Source of the DNA: Leucocoprinus leucothites
Taxonomy: Eukaryota; Basidiomycota; Agaricomycetes; Agaricales; Agaricaceae
Reading direction: 5' to 3'
Length of the DNA: 64,000 nt
NCBI GenBank assembly: GCA_013368445.1
Contig: JAACJO010000001.1
Coordinates: forward strand, 620,001-684,000
Positions within the stretch are counted from its first letter, which is position 1. Each line of letters starts with the position of its first letter. Of the stretch, positions 11,436-23,400 are shown in pieces. The notes beneath the pieces were generated by a model. It did no database searches. It was not told where the DNA came from and saw nothing but the letters and a program-made list of their open reading frames with translations. Position numbers and translations under genes: made by a program.

Positions 11436-12406
11436 TGTGATCCTATGGTGCAAGACGCTTATGATATGCAGACAAGTGCGAAGCGGACAGCGTATGTCTG
11501 AAGGAAACGAAAAGGGGGAACAAGTTCAAGTCAGCAACCCAATTGGATCGAGGATGAACATGCACATATATATAACCTTCCAGCTGAGCCGCGAGCCGTG
11601 ATTATGGCCAAGTAAGCAACGTCAATGCACGGCAAAAGGAAGCAACGAATAACCTAAGAGAATTGATTGCTGTGGTTCTGTATAGTAAGTCGTCAACGCT
11701 TCAACCCCGCTTGTCAATGATCCTGTGAACATATGATAAAAGCTCCGTTTGTGTCGTGTAAGGACTTACACACAATTCAAGCCAAGATCAATCCTTGGCT
11801 ACGGGTATGAGATTGTGAGAGTCGCATATGTCAGTGTGCCGGAGTCATCGTTGTTCTTAATTCCCGGAACAGTAATTCGATCCGCTTTTTCTCTTTTCGT
11901 CGGGTTGGTGATCGACACGGTTTCATTCTGTAATTTATTGCTTGCTGGTCGAGAAAGACCAACCATCACGCTGAGAGTCGGAGAATCACAACGGCATGTC
12001 ATGACTAAAGACGAATTGTGAGTGTTGACACGTTCTACGCGTCCTGAAGGTTAGAGAAGGAGAAGGCTGATAGTGGCTGCATGTCCTTTAATTGATTACC
12101 GGAAATGGGCACAGCTTGTTCCACAAAGCACTACGCAACAAACGTGCCTACCACGTGCCAGCCCCTATTGGACCCTCAACAAGCAGCTTGCTAGCCGCCT
12201 GTTGGGGATATGTCTATTAAGTATTAAGCATAGAGCCCGCACGAGAAACAATACATGAAAAACCACAAAACAATGTAAAAACAATATCTATCGTCATCTA
12301 AGATGTATGACACCACATTTAAAGCCAGGATAGAAAGGGAATAAACCGCAATAGTAAGAAGAAACCGCAGAGTTGGGGAGCAATGACCACCGATTGACCG
12401 ATCCCA
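11436..12406. other. spacer between tandem GDPD genes
   Basis: 971 bp holding the promoter of GDPD copy 1 and the 3' flank of copy 2. A TATATATA run near 11566-11576, about 135 bp upstream of the copy-1 ATG, could be a core promoter element. The short plus-strand ORF at 11749-12021 has no recognisable motif. Confidence 0.45.
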
Positions 12407-14024
12407 TTAAACTTTCAACTCGACAATAGACTTCGAAGCCAAGAAGTCATCAAATGGCCCAGCAACACGTTCGAGAGTAAACCGATCCAATCGTCGTTGA
12501 AACATAAGAATGGGCGAGTAGAATTGAGGTGTCCATAAGAAGAGTCTTCCATACTTGGTTACCATCTTCTCGTAGTCGTCTGTTAGATAATAGCCGAGTA
12601 TTAGAACCAGAGATAAGAGATAGAACGTGTGACGATGCATGCTGTGATGCCGGGGCGTGGAACGTGTGAGGGAGGAAAATAGACTCACTATGCAATGCCG
12701 CGCGGAGATCTAACCATGTTTTCGTGGCATCAGTGATGATAACACTTACACCCCATCTCACAGCCTATAAATACCCCACAACCTCAGCATTTCTCAGAAA
12801 ATGAAGTCAAAGCTCGACGAACCTCCATCATATGAGCAGGTTCATTCACCGTCCAAACCATAATATTCTTCCCAGCCGCCTTACATTCCTCTCTAAACCT
12901 GAGAAAAATTAGAATTAGATAAGTAAAAGAGGCCATGGGAACAAATTTGAATTTATTAGAAACTGACTTTTGACCATCGGCAGTAGTGAGCGCGGCGAAC
13001 GCGATAGAAAAGGTATGACAGTCGTTCCAGAAGTATTTCCTTGCAATTGTAATGCTGTTTCCAATATATGAGCGGCGGCAATACGGCAAACGATGCTTCG
13101 CAAATGTCAAGAACCGAGGATGCCAGAGCCCCAAGAGGATACGAGGTGCAAGAGTCGTCTCCCAGTCGGCTTGAGAGGTGATAATATCATTCATGAGTTT
13201 GAACAATCTATCGGGACTATTTTCAACTTTGACATCCACGTTGAACTTGACATGTTGGTTTTCGGGCTGCAGGTGGGAAACGTTAGGATGTGAGGAGAGA
13301 TACGCGAATGACGTGAATGCGGGTCGGACCTTCATTAACAATTCTATAGTCTCCTTGAAAGTTGGGATACTCTGCTTCGGGGATTTGATGGTCCGAACAT
13401 GTTGCATTCCTTGCTCTCCATACCACGTTCGTTCCCTGATTTGTCCTGTAGCCGACGGGAAGGGAGAGCACTAGTTAATCCCATATCCACCGGAACTCGG
13501 AAGACCGATAACAAGGGAAACAAAGGACCGAGGACATTACCTCTTGAGTCCGTCGTCCTGTCTAGAGCTGCAGAACAACGCGGCGGGTCAGGTCAGTGTC
13601 TACGATCCTGAGCCTCAGTAAGAAAGGTAACACATACCCGGGTCATGAAACATCAAGACGACATCGTCTGCTGACACGTGTACGTCTGGGCTGGAAGGTT
13701 ACGCGTCGCGACAGAGTAATGTCATGCTGAAATACCGCTCTCAATGCCTTCCGCGCCGTCGCGTATGGCGGCCTCGAAGCTTGCGAGCGTATTCTCTGGG
13801 AATCGTGATGAAGCCTATCAACCGTAACAGAAGGGGTGATGGGTTAGCTGATACATTCTTGAGGTAGCTATGACACCATTCTACGTACTCCACGGTGGCC
13901 CCAGCAGTCTGGATAGCTATTGGTGAGCATTGTGGCATTCGACGAGAAACCGACAAGGAGTAGACTGACCTGGCAAGACACGGGTGACGGGGACAACGAC
14001 GCTTTGCATTCTTCTGGACAGCAT
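12407..14024 (-). CDS. glycerophosphodiester phosphodiesterase family, PGC1-like (copy 2)
   Basis: Model: complement(join(12407..12579,12689..12764,12823..12898,12968..13266,13330..13445,13541..13567,13638..13685,13736..13814,13889..13908,13970..14024)), 969 nt, 322 aa. It is a tandem paralogue of copy 1. Eight consecutive internal exons (76, 76, 299, 116, 27, 48, 79 and 20 nt) have identical lengths and phases in both. Catalytic landmarks are intact: WGHRG (His23), GIESDVHVS (Glu50, Asp52) and FHDP (His65), then NVDVKV, LGLWHP and VWTVNEP. The first exon differs between copies and is short. An in-frame upstream Met at 14126 exists, but 14024 is preferred because it leaves a leader as short as in copy 1. 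Same expected reaction: cleavage of a glycerophosphodiester such as phosphatidylglycerol. Confidence 0.87.
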
Positions 14025-15049
14025 GACAACAGTGATGAGACGAGGTTTAGGTGTGAGGTGAGGTAGGAGGAGAGAGGAATAACGAAAAGCAAGTGCAGGC
14101 CCAGAATTTATATTCCGAATCAACATTCCTAGATCTCGGGGAAATGGGAGTTACAGCAAATCTGTTATGTCGATTTCCAGCCAAGGGATGCTGAGAAAAT
14201 TTCGAAGGGATGGGGAGACGGGAATAGAGACGCTGCCTGTTTCTTGCTTTTTTTGGAGAAGATGGCTTTAAGCGGACAAGGGTAAGGCGTCCAATCGTGG
14301 GGCTCTTGGATTTCCCCATTCAAGTCCAACGTTGCAGCCCTGATTCTAAAACATAAGTTACATAACGGCCGGCATTCGTCTATCCCAATTTTGGGCATTT
14401 CCCCAACTATTTTCTGACCCTGACACTAAATTTCCTTATTAGTGTAAGATGCTCCGTCTGTCCTTGCCAGGATTTTTGAGATGAGGGAGCTCGCACAGTT
14501 CGCCTGAGCGGCTGAGGTGGTGAGCAGGTGGCAATTAAAGCGAGAAAGCTTGGAACGAACGAGGCTTGGCGAACGTGTGATCAAATAAAGCGCTAAGAGC
14601 TTGGCCATTGCGGTTGGAGCAAAAAATAGGTTAATACCTCTGCCAGTGGATGCGCACATGCGTCCCCGGGTGAACGTACCATAAGATAGCGGCGTCAGAG
14701 GCTCTCAAATAGGAGATTACCTGCAGTGAAAGAGACATAAGCAAGGTCTTTGTACAAGAGCAGTCAAATTTAGAAACCCAAGTCCAGCTAGTTCATCTCG
14801 ATACGCGGAGCGAGCAGGGTAGTACATGTACACATTCTCGTAGGCACTTTCCGAAAGAGTGATTTGATTCAGAGCTTCCCCGGACACGAAAACGGAAGCG
14901 AGGTCATCCTCCGGAACATCGGACATCCATCCATACGTAAATTATTCATATTATACCCGGACCTCCAACAATTTCTCGATGTTGCGGTTACAAGAATAAG
15001 CCCCATGACCCGCTACAACAGGGCGCTCTCGGTTTGTGGCAACTCCCTC
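14025..15049. other. intergenic, no confident gene
   Basis: 1.0 kb between GDPD copy 2 and the acyltransferase, both on minus. An AT-rich TATAAAT-like stretch on the minus strand near 14106-14115, about 85 bp upstream of the GDPD copy-2 ATG, may be its core promoter. A 69-codon minus frame at 14717-14926 is not supported by splice sites or family likeness. Confidence 0.45.
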
Positions 15050-16290
15050 CTACTTCTTTGCGGGCCGACCAACCAAAACCATGTCGTCGTCTTCCGTCTC
15101 GCCGCCAGTCTCACTACCAGCGGTCGATTTCCAGAGTTGCGATGACGTTGAGAAAGACGCCAGGGACGCAGAGGAACTGAGGGTTCCGTCCAACTGAGGA
15201 CTATCACCCTCAGACTTTGTCGAAGGTGTGGATGGATTGATAGCAATACTGGCACCAGAGAATGTGTGAGACTCTTTGACTTCCTTCTCTGACACAGGTG
15301 GCGATGATGATGGCTTCTTTCCTTCGGTGATTGTTGGTTTTCGGGCATGAGTTGAGATTTCGCGTAATGTTTCGAGCATCTGACTGCGCACGCGTTCGGT
15401 CAAATCGCTGATATCGGCCGTGGTAAGTCCCTCTGTTGGCACCGGAGGCAGAACTAGGTTACAGAAATGAAAAACAAAGTCAGGCGACCTAAGTAAGCGA
15501 AGCTGGTCTATGAAATGTTTGAATTGTGAGGACACGTACCTCGGACCTTGATCACACCAGTGCCAAAGAACCCCTTCCGGTAGATATGCCAATAGTTCTC
15601 GGCGACAACAGGGATGATCGGAAGACCAGCTTGTATAGCCATGTGGAAGCCTCCCTTCTTAAAAGGCAGTAGGTCTGCCTCAGGACCAAGATGTCGCGTG
15701 CCCTCGGGGAATATCCACAGCGAAAACTTGAGGCGCTTCATCATGTCCGTTGCAGCTCTAAGTGAACGTATAGCTCTCTCGTTGTTCCCTCTGTCGATGA
15801 ATACAGCTCCTGAGAGCATCATGAAAGGACCGACGGGAGTGAACTGGAGCTCTTTCTTGGCCATAATGGCAGTCGATTTCGGCATCGCTCTATCAAATTG
15901 GGATCAGTTCGTGTTTTTGTGTAGGTTTTGTACTGCTCACTTTCCGACGATGATCAGATCCACCATACTCTGATGATTACACATGATTATTGCAGGTCGA
16001 TTTTGGAGATGTTCTTCCCCTTCTACCTCAACCCTGAGGCGCATGAACCTCCACACAAGAGCATGGAACATGCGAGCGACATAGAAATTGACGTCGTGCG
16101 GACGTCCGAGTACGGCCATCGTCGTGGCAGTCACAATACTGGCGGTAGCAACACTCGCAACAGTCCCCAAGTAGACAAACATGCGAGTGTAGTAGTGATC
16201 CTTTGGCGAGGCATTCGAGATTTGACCAAGAAAAATTACTGGAAGTGAGAGGTATGCGAGGGGCTTGAATATGCTTGAAAAAAATCCCAT
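15050..16290 (-). CDS. SLC1: 1-acyl-sn-glycerol-3-phosphate acyltransferase
   Basis: Model: complement(join(15050..15453,15540..15889,15941..16290)), 1104 nt, 367 aa. It converts lysophosphatidic acid to phosphatidic acid in glycerolipid synthesis at the ER or lipid droplets. Hydrophobic segments lie near residues 8-25 and 38-65. The acyltransferase motifs follow in order: NHQSMVD (His106, Asp111), the block around FIDRGN, FPEGTRH (residues 177-183) and LPIIPV. The C-terminal third, after VLPPVPTEG, is Ser/Thr-rich and acidic and looks disordered; it is longer than in yeast Slc1 and may be a regulatory tail. Both introns are about 50-90 nt, and frame is restored through split Lys and Val codons. 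It lies next to two GDPD genes, all glycerolipid enzymes. Confidence 0.92.
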
Positions 16291-16465
16291 ATTGTATGAG
16301 GGGTATTATGTGGTATTAGTAGAGGGAAAAGAGAAGGAGAAGGGAGGAAGAAGTGGTGGTGGAGGCTAGCAGTGGTAGTTGTGATGGGAAGAATCAAATC
16401 CAAATCAGCTGCAAACGCGTGCCTCACGCCTTCTGCCTCTTCCCTTTTCTATCACTCCTGTCACC

Positions 16466-17868
16466 ATGCCACAAAGTTCCTCTGATTCCGTTTCGCGCGG
16501 TACCACAAATCTAATGCTACTCGGCCAGAGCTAAATATTCTTCAGGGAGGATTCCGGTCGCAAAGCCACTCGCAGCCGCCGGCGATGGTCCAACGGCACA
16601 AACGGCCTCAATGGGTGCCGAGGCAAAGCCTCAGTTATCGGCTGCTGCTATTTTAGCCAATCCACTGACGAATACCGGCATTGAACCCCCAAGCTCGCTA
16701 CTTGCTGTGGACATTGCGACGAAGGTGCCACGTCAGGCTGATGTGAAGAGTACAGTAGCGCCTATTAATGAGAATCCGCTGGAACAAGGGGCCAGCCACC
16801 GAAGGCTCCGCTGAAGCAGGGGGCGAAAGCCCTTTCGGTACGTTTTTACAACCTTCGAACATAACCGAATGTTTTGACCAGATTCTCCAGGAGGAAACTG
16901 ATACTCCACTCCACGTACTTGAAGCGAACAAGAACGAGTTTGTTCAACCTCCAGTCGATTCAAAGGCCCCTCAAGATACCCCGGAGAGGAGGGAAGACGA
17001 ATCTTTGGCTCATTCAAGCACAACAGATGGACCTTCCGTGGTCCCACCAACTGCAGACCCTCTCCAGGTTGCTGCCCAGACATACCCTTGGCTATACATG
17101 AACTCGACATTAGATGCATGTTTTGCAGAAGCAGAAAAAAATGCCAAGGCACGCTGGGCCTTCACCCCGAATATCTTATTTCTTGCTTACTCTTCCTTTT
17201 TCTTTTTCAGAAGGAACTTGACGACCTGGAAAGGCAGGTCACACAGGATGAAACAGCGCTCGCGGATGAGAAAGTACGGTACGACAGTGAACGCTTGATT
17301 GAGTTCTGCGACGAGCTAGGTTCCAACCTTGTACGGTATCATTTACCTTTCTCTCCCAATCAGAGCCTGACGCTCGCACCAACAGTTCGCTAAAGAAGCC
17401 CCTGCAGTGATGCAGTCATTCATGTCTTTCGGTGAAATCTGCGAACGCGTCGAAGCAGAAGCACTGCAGCTGGCTATGACCACGCCGAGCCTCGAGTCCG
17501 AGGAACCTCTTCAAGTATATAGTGCTATGATGGACAAGCTAGATGAGCTTCAAGAGCAGGCATCCAAGTTAGAATCTTCTATCCTGCGGCTCACAAAGTC
17601 AGCCAGTGGCACAACTTCTTCCACCCATTCCCTCGAACAAGAATCTCTTCCGAACGCGAGCGCAGACAAAGACCATGATGATAAGGAGAAGGAACAACTC
17701 GCTGAAGATGCGGTCACTGCTCGAGAGCAGATCATTGGCGTCTTTGCCGCCTGTCTGCCCGTCCTGCGCGCTCGAAAGGCAAATCTATCCATGGCTCAAG
17801 AGCTGATTGATAGCGCACAGGAGAACTTCAGCTTGGCGTTGCGTATGGAGAGTCTGGGTATTGCTTAG
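16466..17868 (+). CDS. hypothetical coiled-coil protein
   Basis: Model: join(16466..16499,16546..16706,16759..17148,17211..17330,17386..17868), 1188 nt, 395 aa. I do not recognise the family. The N-terminal half is Ala/Pro/Ser-rich and disordered. From YPWLYMNSTLDACF (about residue 172) the protein becomes helical and charged: KKELDDLERQVTQDE, then FMSFGEICERVEAEALQL and KLDELQEQASKLESSIL, a likely two-segment coiled coil. It ends with a helical domain around QIIGVFAACLPVLRARKANL. The intron at 17149-17210 appears to use a GC donor (AAG then GCACGC), since no GT fits the frame there. The second intron (16707-16758) is the least certain and was chosen for size and a CTGAT branch site. It starts 175 bp from the divergent acyltransferase ATG. 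Confidence 0.66.
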
Positions 17869-18353
17869 GAAATACGGACAAATGGAAGGTTGGTACTCAC
17901 GAGTACTCTGTTGGATTCTGGAGTGGCTGTATACCCATGGCTGGTAGTTATACCAATGATTGAACTAATTTTAACCATGGAACTCTAGTTATGTCAGTCA
18001 CAGCCCGGTTTGCTGGGTTGTTCGATCAACTCCTTTTCTTGTGCTTGCGGTATCACGGGATGATCCCTCCACACCCTCCAGATCCTCGGATCGGCATTAA
18101 TGGTACAGCTATCGCTCGACATTTAGATGTGTCATTGAGTGGACAAGCCAGATAAGAGGCCCAAGACAGAAGTGAAAAGGTTTGAGTGTTTGTGCTACAC
18201 TGGCGCGTACTGGCGTGTAAGTAGTACGCTTTGAGCATTCGCGTTCGGACACGGACCGTCGGTCCGCTTAAACAATTACTAAAATCCGGCATCCGGAACA
18301 ATCATAGAATCTGAAAGCGTCCTTGACTCATGCACATGGTTGGCTGCTCAAAT
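17869..18353. other. intergenic with a short perfect palindrome
   Basis: Sequence between two plus-strand genes. It contains the inverted repeat CGGACC-GTC-GGTCCG at about 18254-18268, a possible regulator site upstream of the aldo-keto reductase. No gene is supported. Confidence 0.4.
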
Positions 18354-19858
18354 ATGATAAAAGGCAATTCCACACCTTGTTTCTTAGGAACCATAACCCA
18401 GAATGTCGGCACGGTACCAGCTTTCACCCTCAATGATGGCACGAGTATGCCAGCTGTTGGCTTGGGGTAAGTGCGTTCAAGCTTGTTGATGATTGAAATA
18501 TGTACTGAGGAAGCCAGATGTTGGATGGGGGGCGTTGGCGGAGGCCAGCGTGTCAATGATATGTGTGAGAAGGCGTTGAAGGTATGTTTAACATTACCAC
18601 ACAGATAAATCACTATTCTGATTCCCCAAAGGCCGGTTACACGCATTTCGACACGGTACGCATCTACGACGCTATATGCGGTCAGGAGCCCTCAGTGAAG
18701 TCGAATACTAATTATCACTATGCCATTCTAGGCTTCTGGATACGGTACGTTTGAGCGCTTATGATATTGTTTCGCAACTCCTTGTTCAAGCTCACGTCCA
18801 TCATATGTTACTCTAGGAAACGAGAAACAGGTTGGGGAAGCTATTCGTGCTTCTGGAATCCCCAGGAAGAATCTCTACATCACCACTAAGCTCGTGTATG
18901 TTTTCTTCGTGCTCTCTTTTCCTGACCTTGAACGTAGACTGAGGTGTATTCAGGAATTCAGATCATCACCGTGTTCGGGAGGGATTCGAGAAATCACTTC
19001 AGGAATTGGACTGCGATTACATTGACTTATATCTATTGCATTGGCCCCAGGGTACCATCGCAGGTCGGTGGTCTTACCTCATCCCTATTTTTCAGTCGTC
19101 ATATAATATTACTAATGTAGATCAAACTAAACCGGAGGCAGGAAATGCATCCTTCACGCGCGTACTCAAGCCGACAGAATCACCGACGTTCGTTGAAACA
19201 TACAAGGAGATGGAGAAACTTCTCGAAACTGGAAAGGTTAAATCCATCGGCGTATCCAACTTTTCCATCAAGACCCTGGAAGAGCTACTCCCCCACGTCA
19301 AAGTCGTTCCTGCCGTCAATCAAGTCGAAGCGCACCCATGCTTGCCACAAGACGATCTGCTGAAGTACTGCGAACAAAAGGGGATTCTGTTTGTTGCCTA
19401 TTCACCACTTGGTGTGTTTTGTCAGGTCAAATTGTCATTCAGCCTACTAACCCGATTAATTCAAGGCCGCTCTTCAGCTTTCTTCGAGCATGAAGGGATC
19501 AAAAACATCGCGGCCAAGTATAACGCCACACCCGCCCAAGTCGTTCTTAGTTGGGGTGTACAAAGGAAAACAGTTGTTATCCCGAAGAGTGAGAACGAGC
19601 AAAGGCTCAAGGACAACATTACTGTGAGGCCCTTTCTGTTAAATATGCTGTTAAACTGGAGGTTAATGAGTTCTCCTGCAGCTCCTCACCCTCGCTCCTG
19701 AGGACTTCAAGCTGGTCGACGAAATACATAACGCACCAGGGATGCATAAATCCTTACTCACATACCATTCTCCCGAAGGAGCCGTGTTCGGCTGGTCATA
19801 CGAGGAGCTGGGATGGAACATGACTACTGGAGGCGTCGTTCCTCCAAAGAGTACATGA
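18354..19858 (+). CDS. aldo-keto reductase
   Basis: Model: join(18354..18466,18518..18581,18632..18655,18732..18744,18817..18895,18954..19051,19121..19411,19466..19623,19682..19858), 1017 nt, 338 aa. It is an NADPH-dependent aldo-keto reductase of the (alpha/beta)8 family that reduces aldehydes or ketones in the cytosol. The catalytic tetrad is visible: Asp66 (FDTASGYG), Tyr71, Lys96 (ITTKL) and His127 (YLLHWP). Family signatures GVSNFS, NQVEAHP, AYSPLG and IPKS also appear. The fourth exon is only 13 nt and carries the catalytic Tyr codon. All exon phases agree. The exact start is uncertain: 18354 is the in-frame ATG, but the family domain begins at VPAFTLNDGTSMP, so the leader may be spliced differently. 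Substrate cannot be predicted. Confidence 0.88.
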
Positions 19859-20438
19859 GTCACCCTCACAGTTGCCCCTGCCAATAGGTGATCAGCTTTG
19901 TAATCGAATCCGCATCCGCCTAGTCCAAGATATAAGTGCCTTTTCTGCCAGTTGAACAGTTCAGTGCTCGAGTGCTGTGAAGGGCGCATTGTCAAATCAT
20001 GATTTCCGAGAGGTACATACCGAAGAGAAGTAGCTACGAGATCAAATGATTAAATCGCGACTTTTCTCAAAGCTGGCACAAACAGTCTTCTGGGTATGTG
20101 CCTCGAGGAGAAAAGCTAAACGGCTATGTATAGTATGTGAACAAACCGAAGCTTTATCTTCTCCAAATCTCCCCCATACTCTTACGTGCTTCCTGTGTTT
20201 CTTCCTTGGTGATACTTCTTCAGACAATCCACTACAAGGCCGGGAAGAGTTCCGTTATGAGCTGCTTCTTGGGATCAGAATTTACAAGTACATCGATTTG
20301 GTCAAGACTTGACTATCTGAGATTAACACGCACACAATCTTCGACTGGACAAAATCAAGAGACGAAATGACCTTCCCGGGTGTTAGGATAAAGACGTAGC
20401 TAAGAGGACTACAAGACAACAATACGAGTACACAAGTT
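19859..20438. other. convergent 3' flanks
   Basis: 580 bp between the aldo-keto reductase stop (plus) and the stop of the first DUF4470-MYND gene (minus). Short ORFs only; nothing I can support. Confidence 0.5.
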
Positions 20439-23400
20439 TCAAACCTTCAGTTTTCCCAACATCTTGCAGAGGCGCTTATGCTCCTTCCAATCAGCCAACT
20501 GGCATTCCTTCGAGCAATACCCGGTCAACAGGCAAACACTGCAGCGGAGAAGCTTAGGCTTTCCAGGTCCCTTGCAACGTTCGCAGACATCCCCGCCAGA
20601 AGCTTCCCGCCCAGTCTTTGGCTGAGCCGATGGTCCTGGAACGTTGGAGAGGGTAGATGTAGGGATTTTACCCTCGAAGATATCTGCTAGCGCCTGCTCT
20701 GTGACATCTTCCAGATATGGCACGGGAAATATTGGGGTAAGCGCGATTCGAGTCGCATGAGGGGCTAAGTCCTTCCACTGGGCATGCGCGAGGAAAGGGC
20801 CTAGATCTTTTCCCATCCCACAAGAGCACAATGGCGGTTGTTCATACTCCATGAATAATGGTATCCGCTGATATCGAATATATTCGCACGTGGCAAGGTG
20901 ATCCCACTGGCGGCAGCGCTCTGCAAATGCTGGAAGGGCGTGATTCCACCAGCGAAGTTCGTCACCGTAGATATTCGCGGTTATGTGGCTTCCCCTTAAA
21001 CAGCGGGCAACCAGGCTGATGTTCTTTGAATTTAGAAAAATTATAACTGCGTCTCCGAGAACGGTCGCGGATGAAGTATCTAGTCGGATATGGGACAACA
21101 AGATTATCGCATGAGGCCGTGGACGACTTTGGTCGTGGAGGAAGTAGATTTCATGTCCACCATCAACATGACGAAGGAAGATGTTGCTGATTGTCATTTT
21201 GAAATTCAGCAAAGGGCCCCAATTTTCCGGTGACTCGGTCGACTTTTGTAAGTGCCTTTCTTTGTGAGACAAGCACATTCCTAGATGCGTGTTCATCCAT
21301 TTCGAGTTGCTTGAGAAGGAGAGTACAGGAAAGTAGTCAAGGTTGAGATAGGGGGCGTTGTAGCAAATAAGCCAAGGTCGAACTTCTTCGCTTGCAAGCG
21401 TCAAGGGGAATGGCTGTAGTATTAGTTGGGACATCGGCGAAGTACGAGAAGGTACGTCAACCTTAGAAAAAAAAAAAGGGTAAGTGATGGAGACATTGGC
21501 AATATAGATGAGACATACCTCGATGTAAGATGACTTTCTAGCAATACGTATCTTTGAGCGCGAGCCCTCGATAGGAACTGGGTATTCCAAGACAAAATCA
21601 TGCCGCTCACCAACACTCACTTTCATTCGGTAGGGGGTTGTTTGTTTGGCGTCGACACGGGTGGCCTTATTTGCGAGGGCTCCCCTCGCATCTGGAGCTA
21701 CGATTTCGAGTCTCTTAGAGAGAACCTGGCAACCATCTTTCGTCCAGGAAATGTTTGTAACTCCATATCTCCTTTCAGGGCGTGAGGTGGTTGGGCTCAT
21801 GACAGCCCTACGTTGAAGCTCTCTGGGATTGTCTGGTCGCTCCGGCAGAATAAAGACACTTTTCTGATTTGACATACTAGCCGAATATATTCTCAATGTT
21901 GGGCCGAGTTTTGACGCGAATTGGAAGGATGACGCGGGGAGTTCTTGATGCATAATCCGACTTTAAGGTTGCGTGACTGATCAGCAAGGATCCAAGAAGA
22001 AACGAAAAACGAGACAATCAAAGCGGAGTTTCCCCTTAAGCCTTCAGGGTCCTCCGTGATGACTTTCCGTCCTTCCCGATCAACAATATCCCCGAAAATA
22101 GGACGAATCGAGTCGTGCGTGTTGTGCATAGTGTGAAACGTTTCGCATGCAAGAAGAGGATGCCCGATTTCATCCACAGGTATATCCTCTAGCACCTTCA
22201 GCGCAGCGCGGGGAACCTTCAGGACGATACAAATCACCGGTGGAACCAAACTCCAGCTTTGGTAAGGTGCAGGGCTCTTTCCGTACATTTTGGAGACGAA
22301 GTCGGGAAGGAATGGAGCCTCTGAGTGAACGCCCCACATATGGAGTTCGGCGAAAAGATTCTGGGCGTTATTAGGGCCCACAAGTAGCTGTGTATCCGTC
22401 GTGACACGATCGATGAAGTGGCTGAGGGTTTGAGGCCAAATGGTTTCGACAAAGCCAAGTGAACGTATGACCTGAAGGAAGCGGACGAAGGATTGGCGGT
22501 GATAATGGGTATTCTGTATCTGCAATTTGCTAAAGTTTCCGGTCTGCAAACGCCCGAACGCAGAGCCAAGATTCTCATCTTCAAACATCCTCAGATACAC
22601 GTCAAATAGCTTATTGGCGAGGTCGTCGGGTTTGAAACGAATCTCGTGATTTCTCTGTGTGGGAGCACCACTCCATTTGGCGTGAGCGTATTCAGTGAAC
22701 TTCCATGAAACCCGTTCATAATGTCGTGTTCGCTCTGTCCTACCCAAGATAGCAGACATACTAGCAGCTTCACTGCAGTTGCGGAATGCAAGGCCAGAGG
22801 AGAAACAAACGGGGCTGATACCGAGAAAAAGGGAAAGGGAAGGGAAGTCCAACAATGCTCTCTCCTCAACGGCGCTTCTTTGTGTAGGATGATCTTTGTA
22901 GGACAACAACGAGCTCGTGTTGAGGACTGCGGCTGGTGTCCTGTGGAATAACGGAACAACAGCAACCAGGACGTTAAGTAGCCCAAGGTGGTCTGATAGG
23001 TTGGATGTGTCAATGACGTTGAACGAAGTTGGCATTGTCTGATCGTGGAAGGAAAATTTTGCACCACCCCACATCGAGGAGTAGATGGTAGGTGTATAGT
23101 CGCCCGTCTTGCATAATCGTAATCCGTCACAAAATGCAAGAGCGTCACCACAGGCAAAGCGGACGACGATTGTTGGTGTCTTGTCGTGGGGACCATTGAG
23201 TCGACGATGAAAGGCTACTGCCCAGCGTGAAAACTGGTCGCGACATGCACTCCACACTTCGCGTACAGTCTTCGCGGGGGTAGAGGCAAAACCGTCATCG
23301 TATGTAGCTTCGGTTAAGGCCAAAGCAAGGTGAAAAGCAGCACAAGGATCAGTTCCATAGTGCATATTGAACTGGCGCCCGGCTACTGAGAACAGGAATG

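Noticed and set aside
14717..14926. 69-codon minus ORF starting MSDVPEDDLASVF
   Set aside because: Protein-like start, but too short, no homology recognised and no exon partners; left uncalled.
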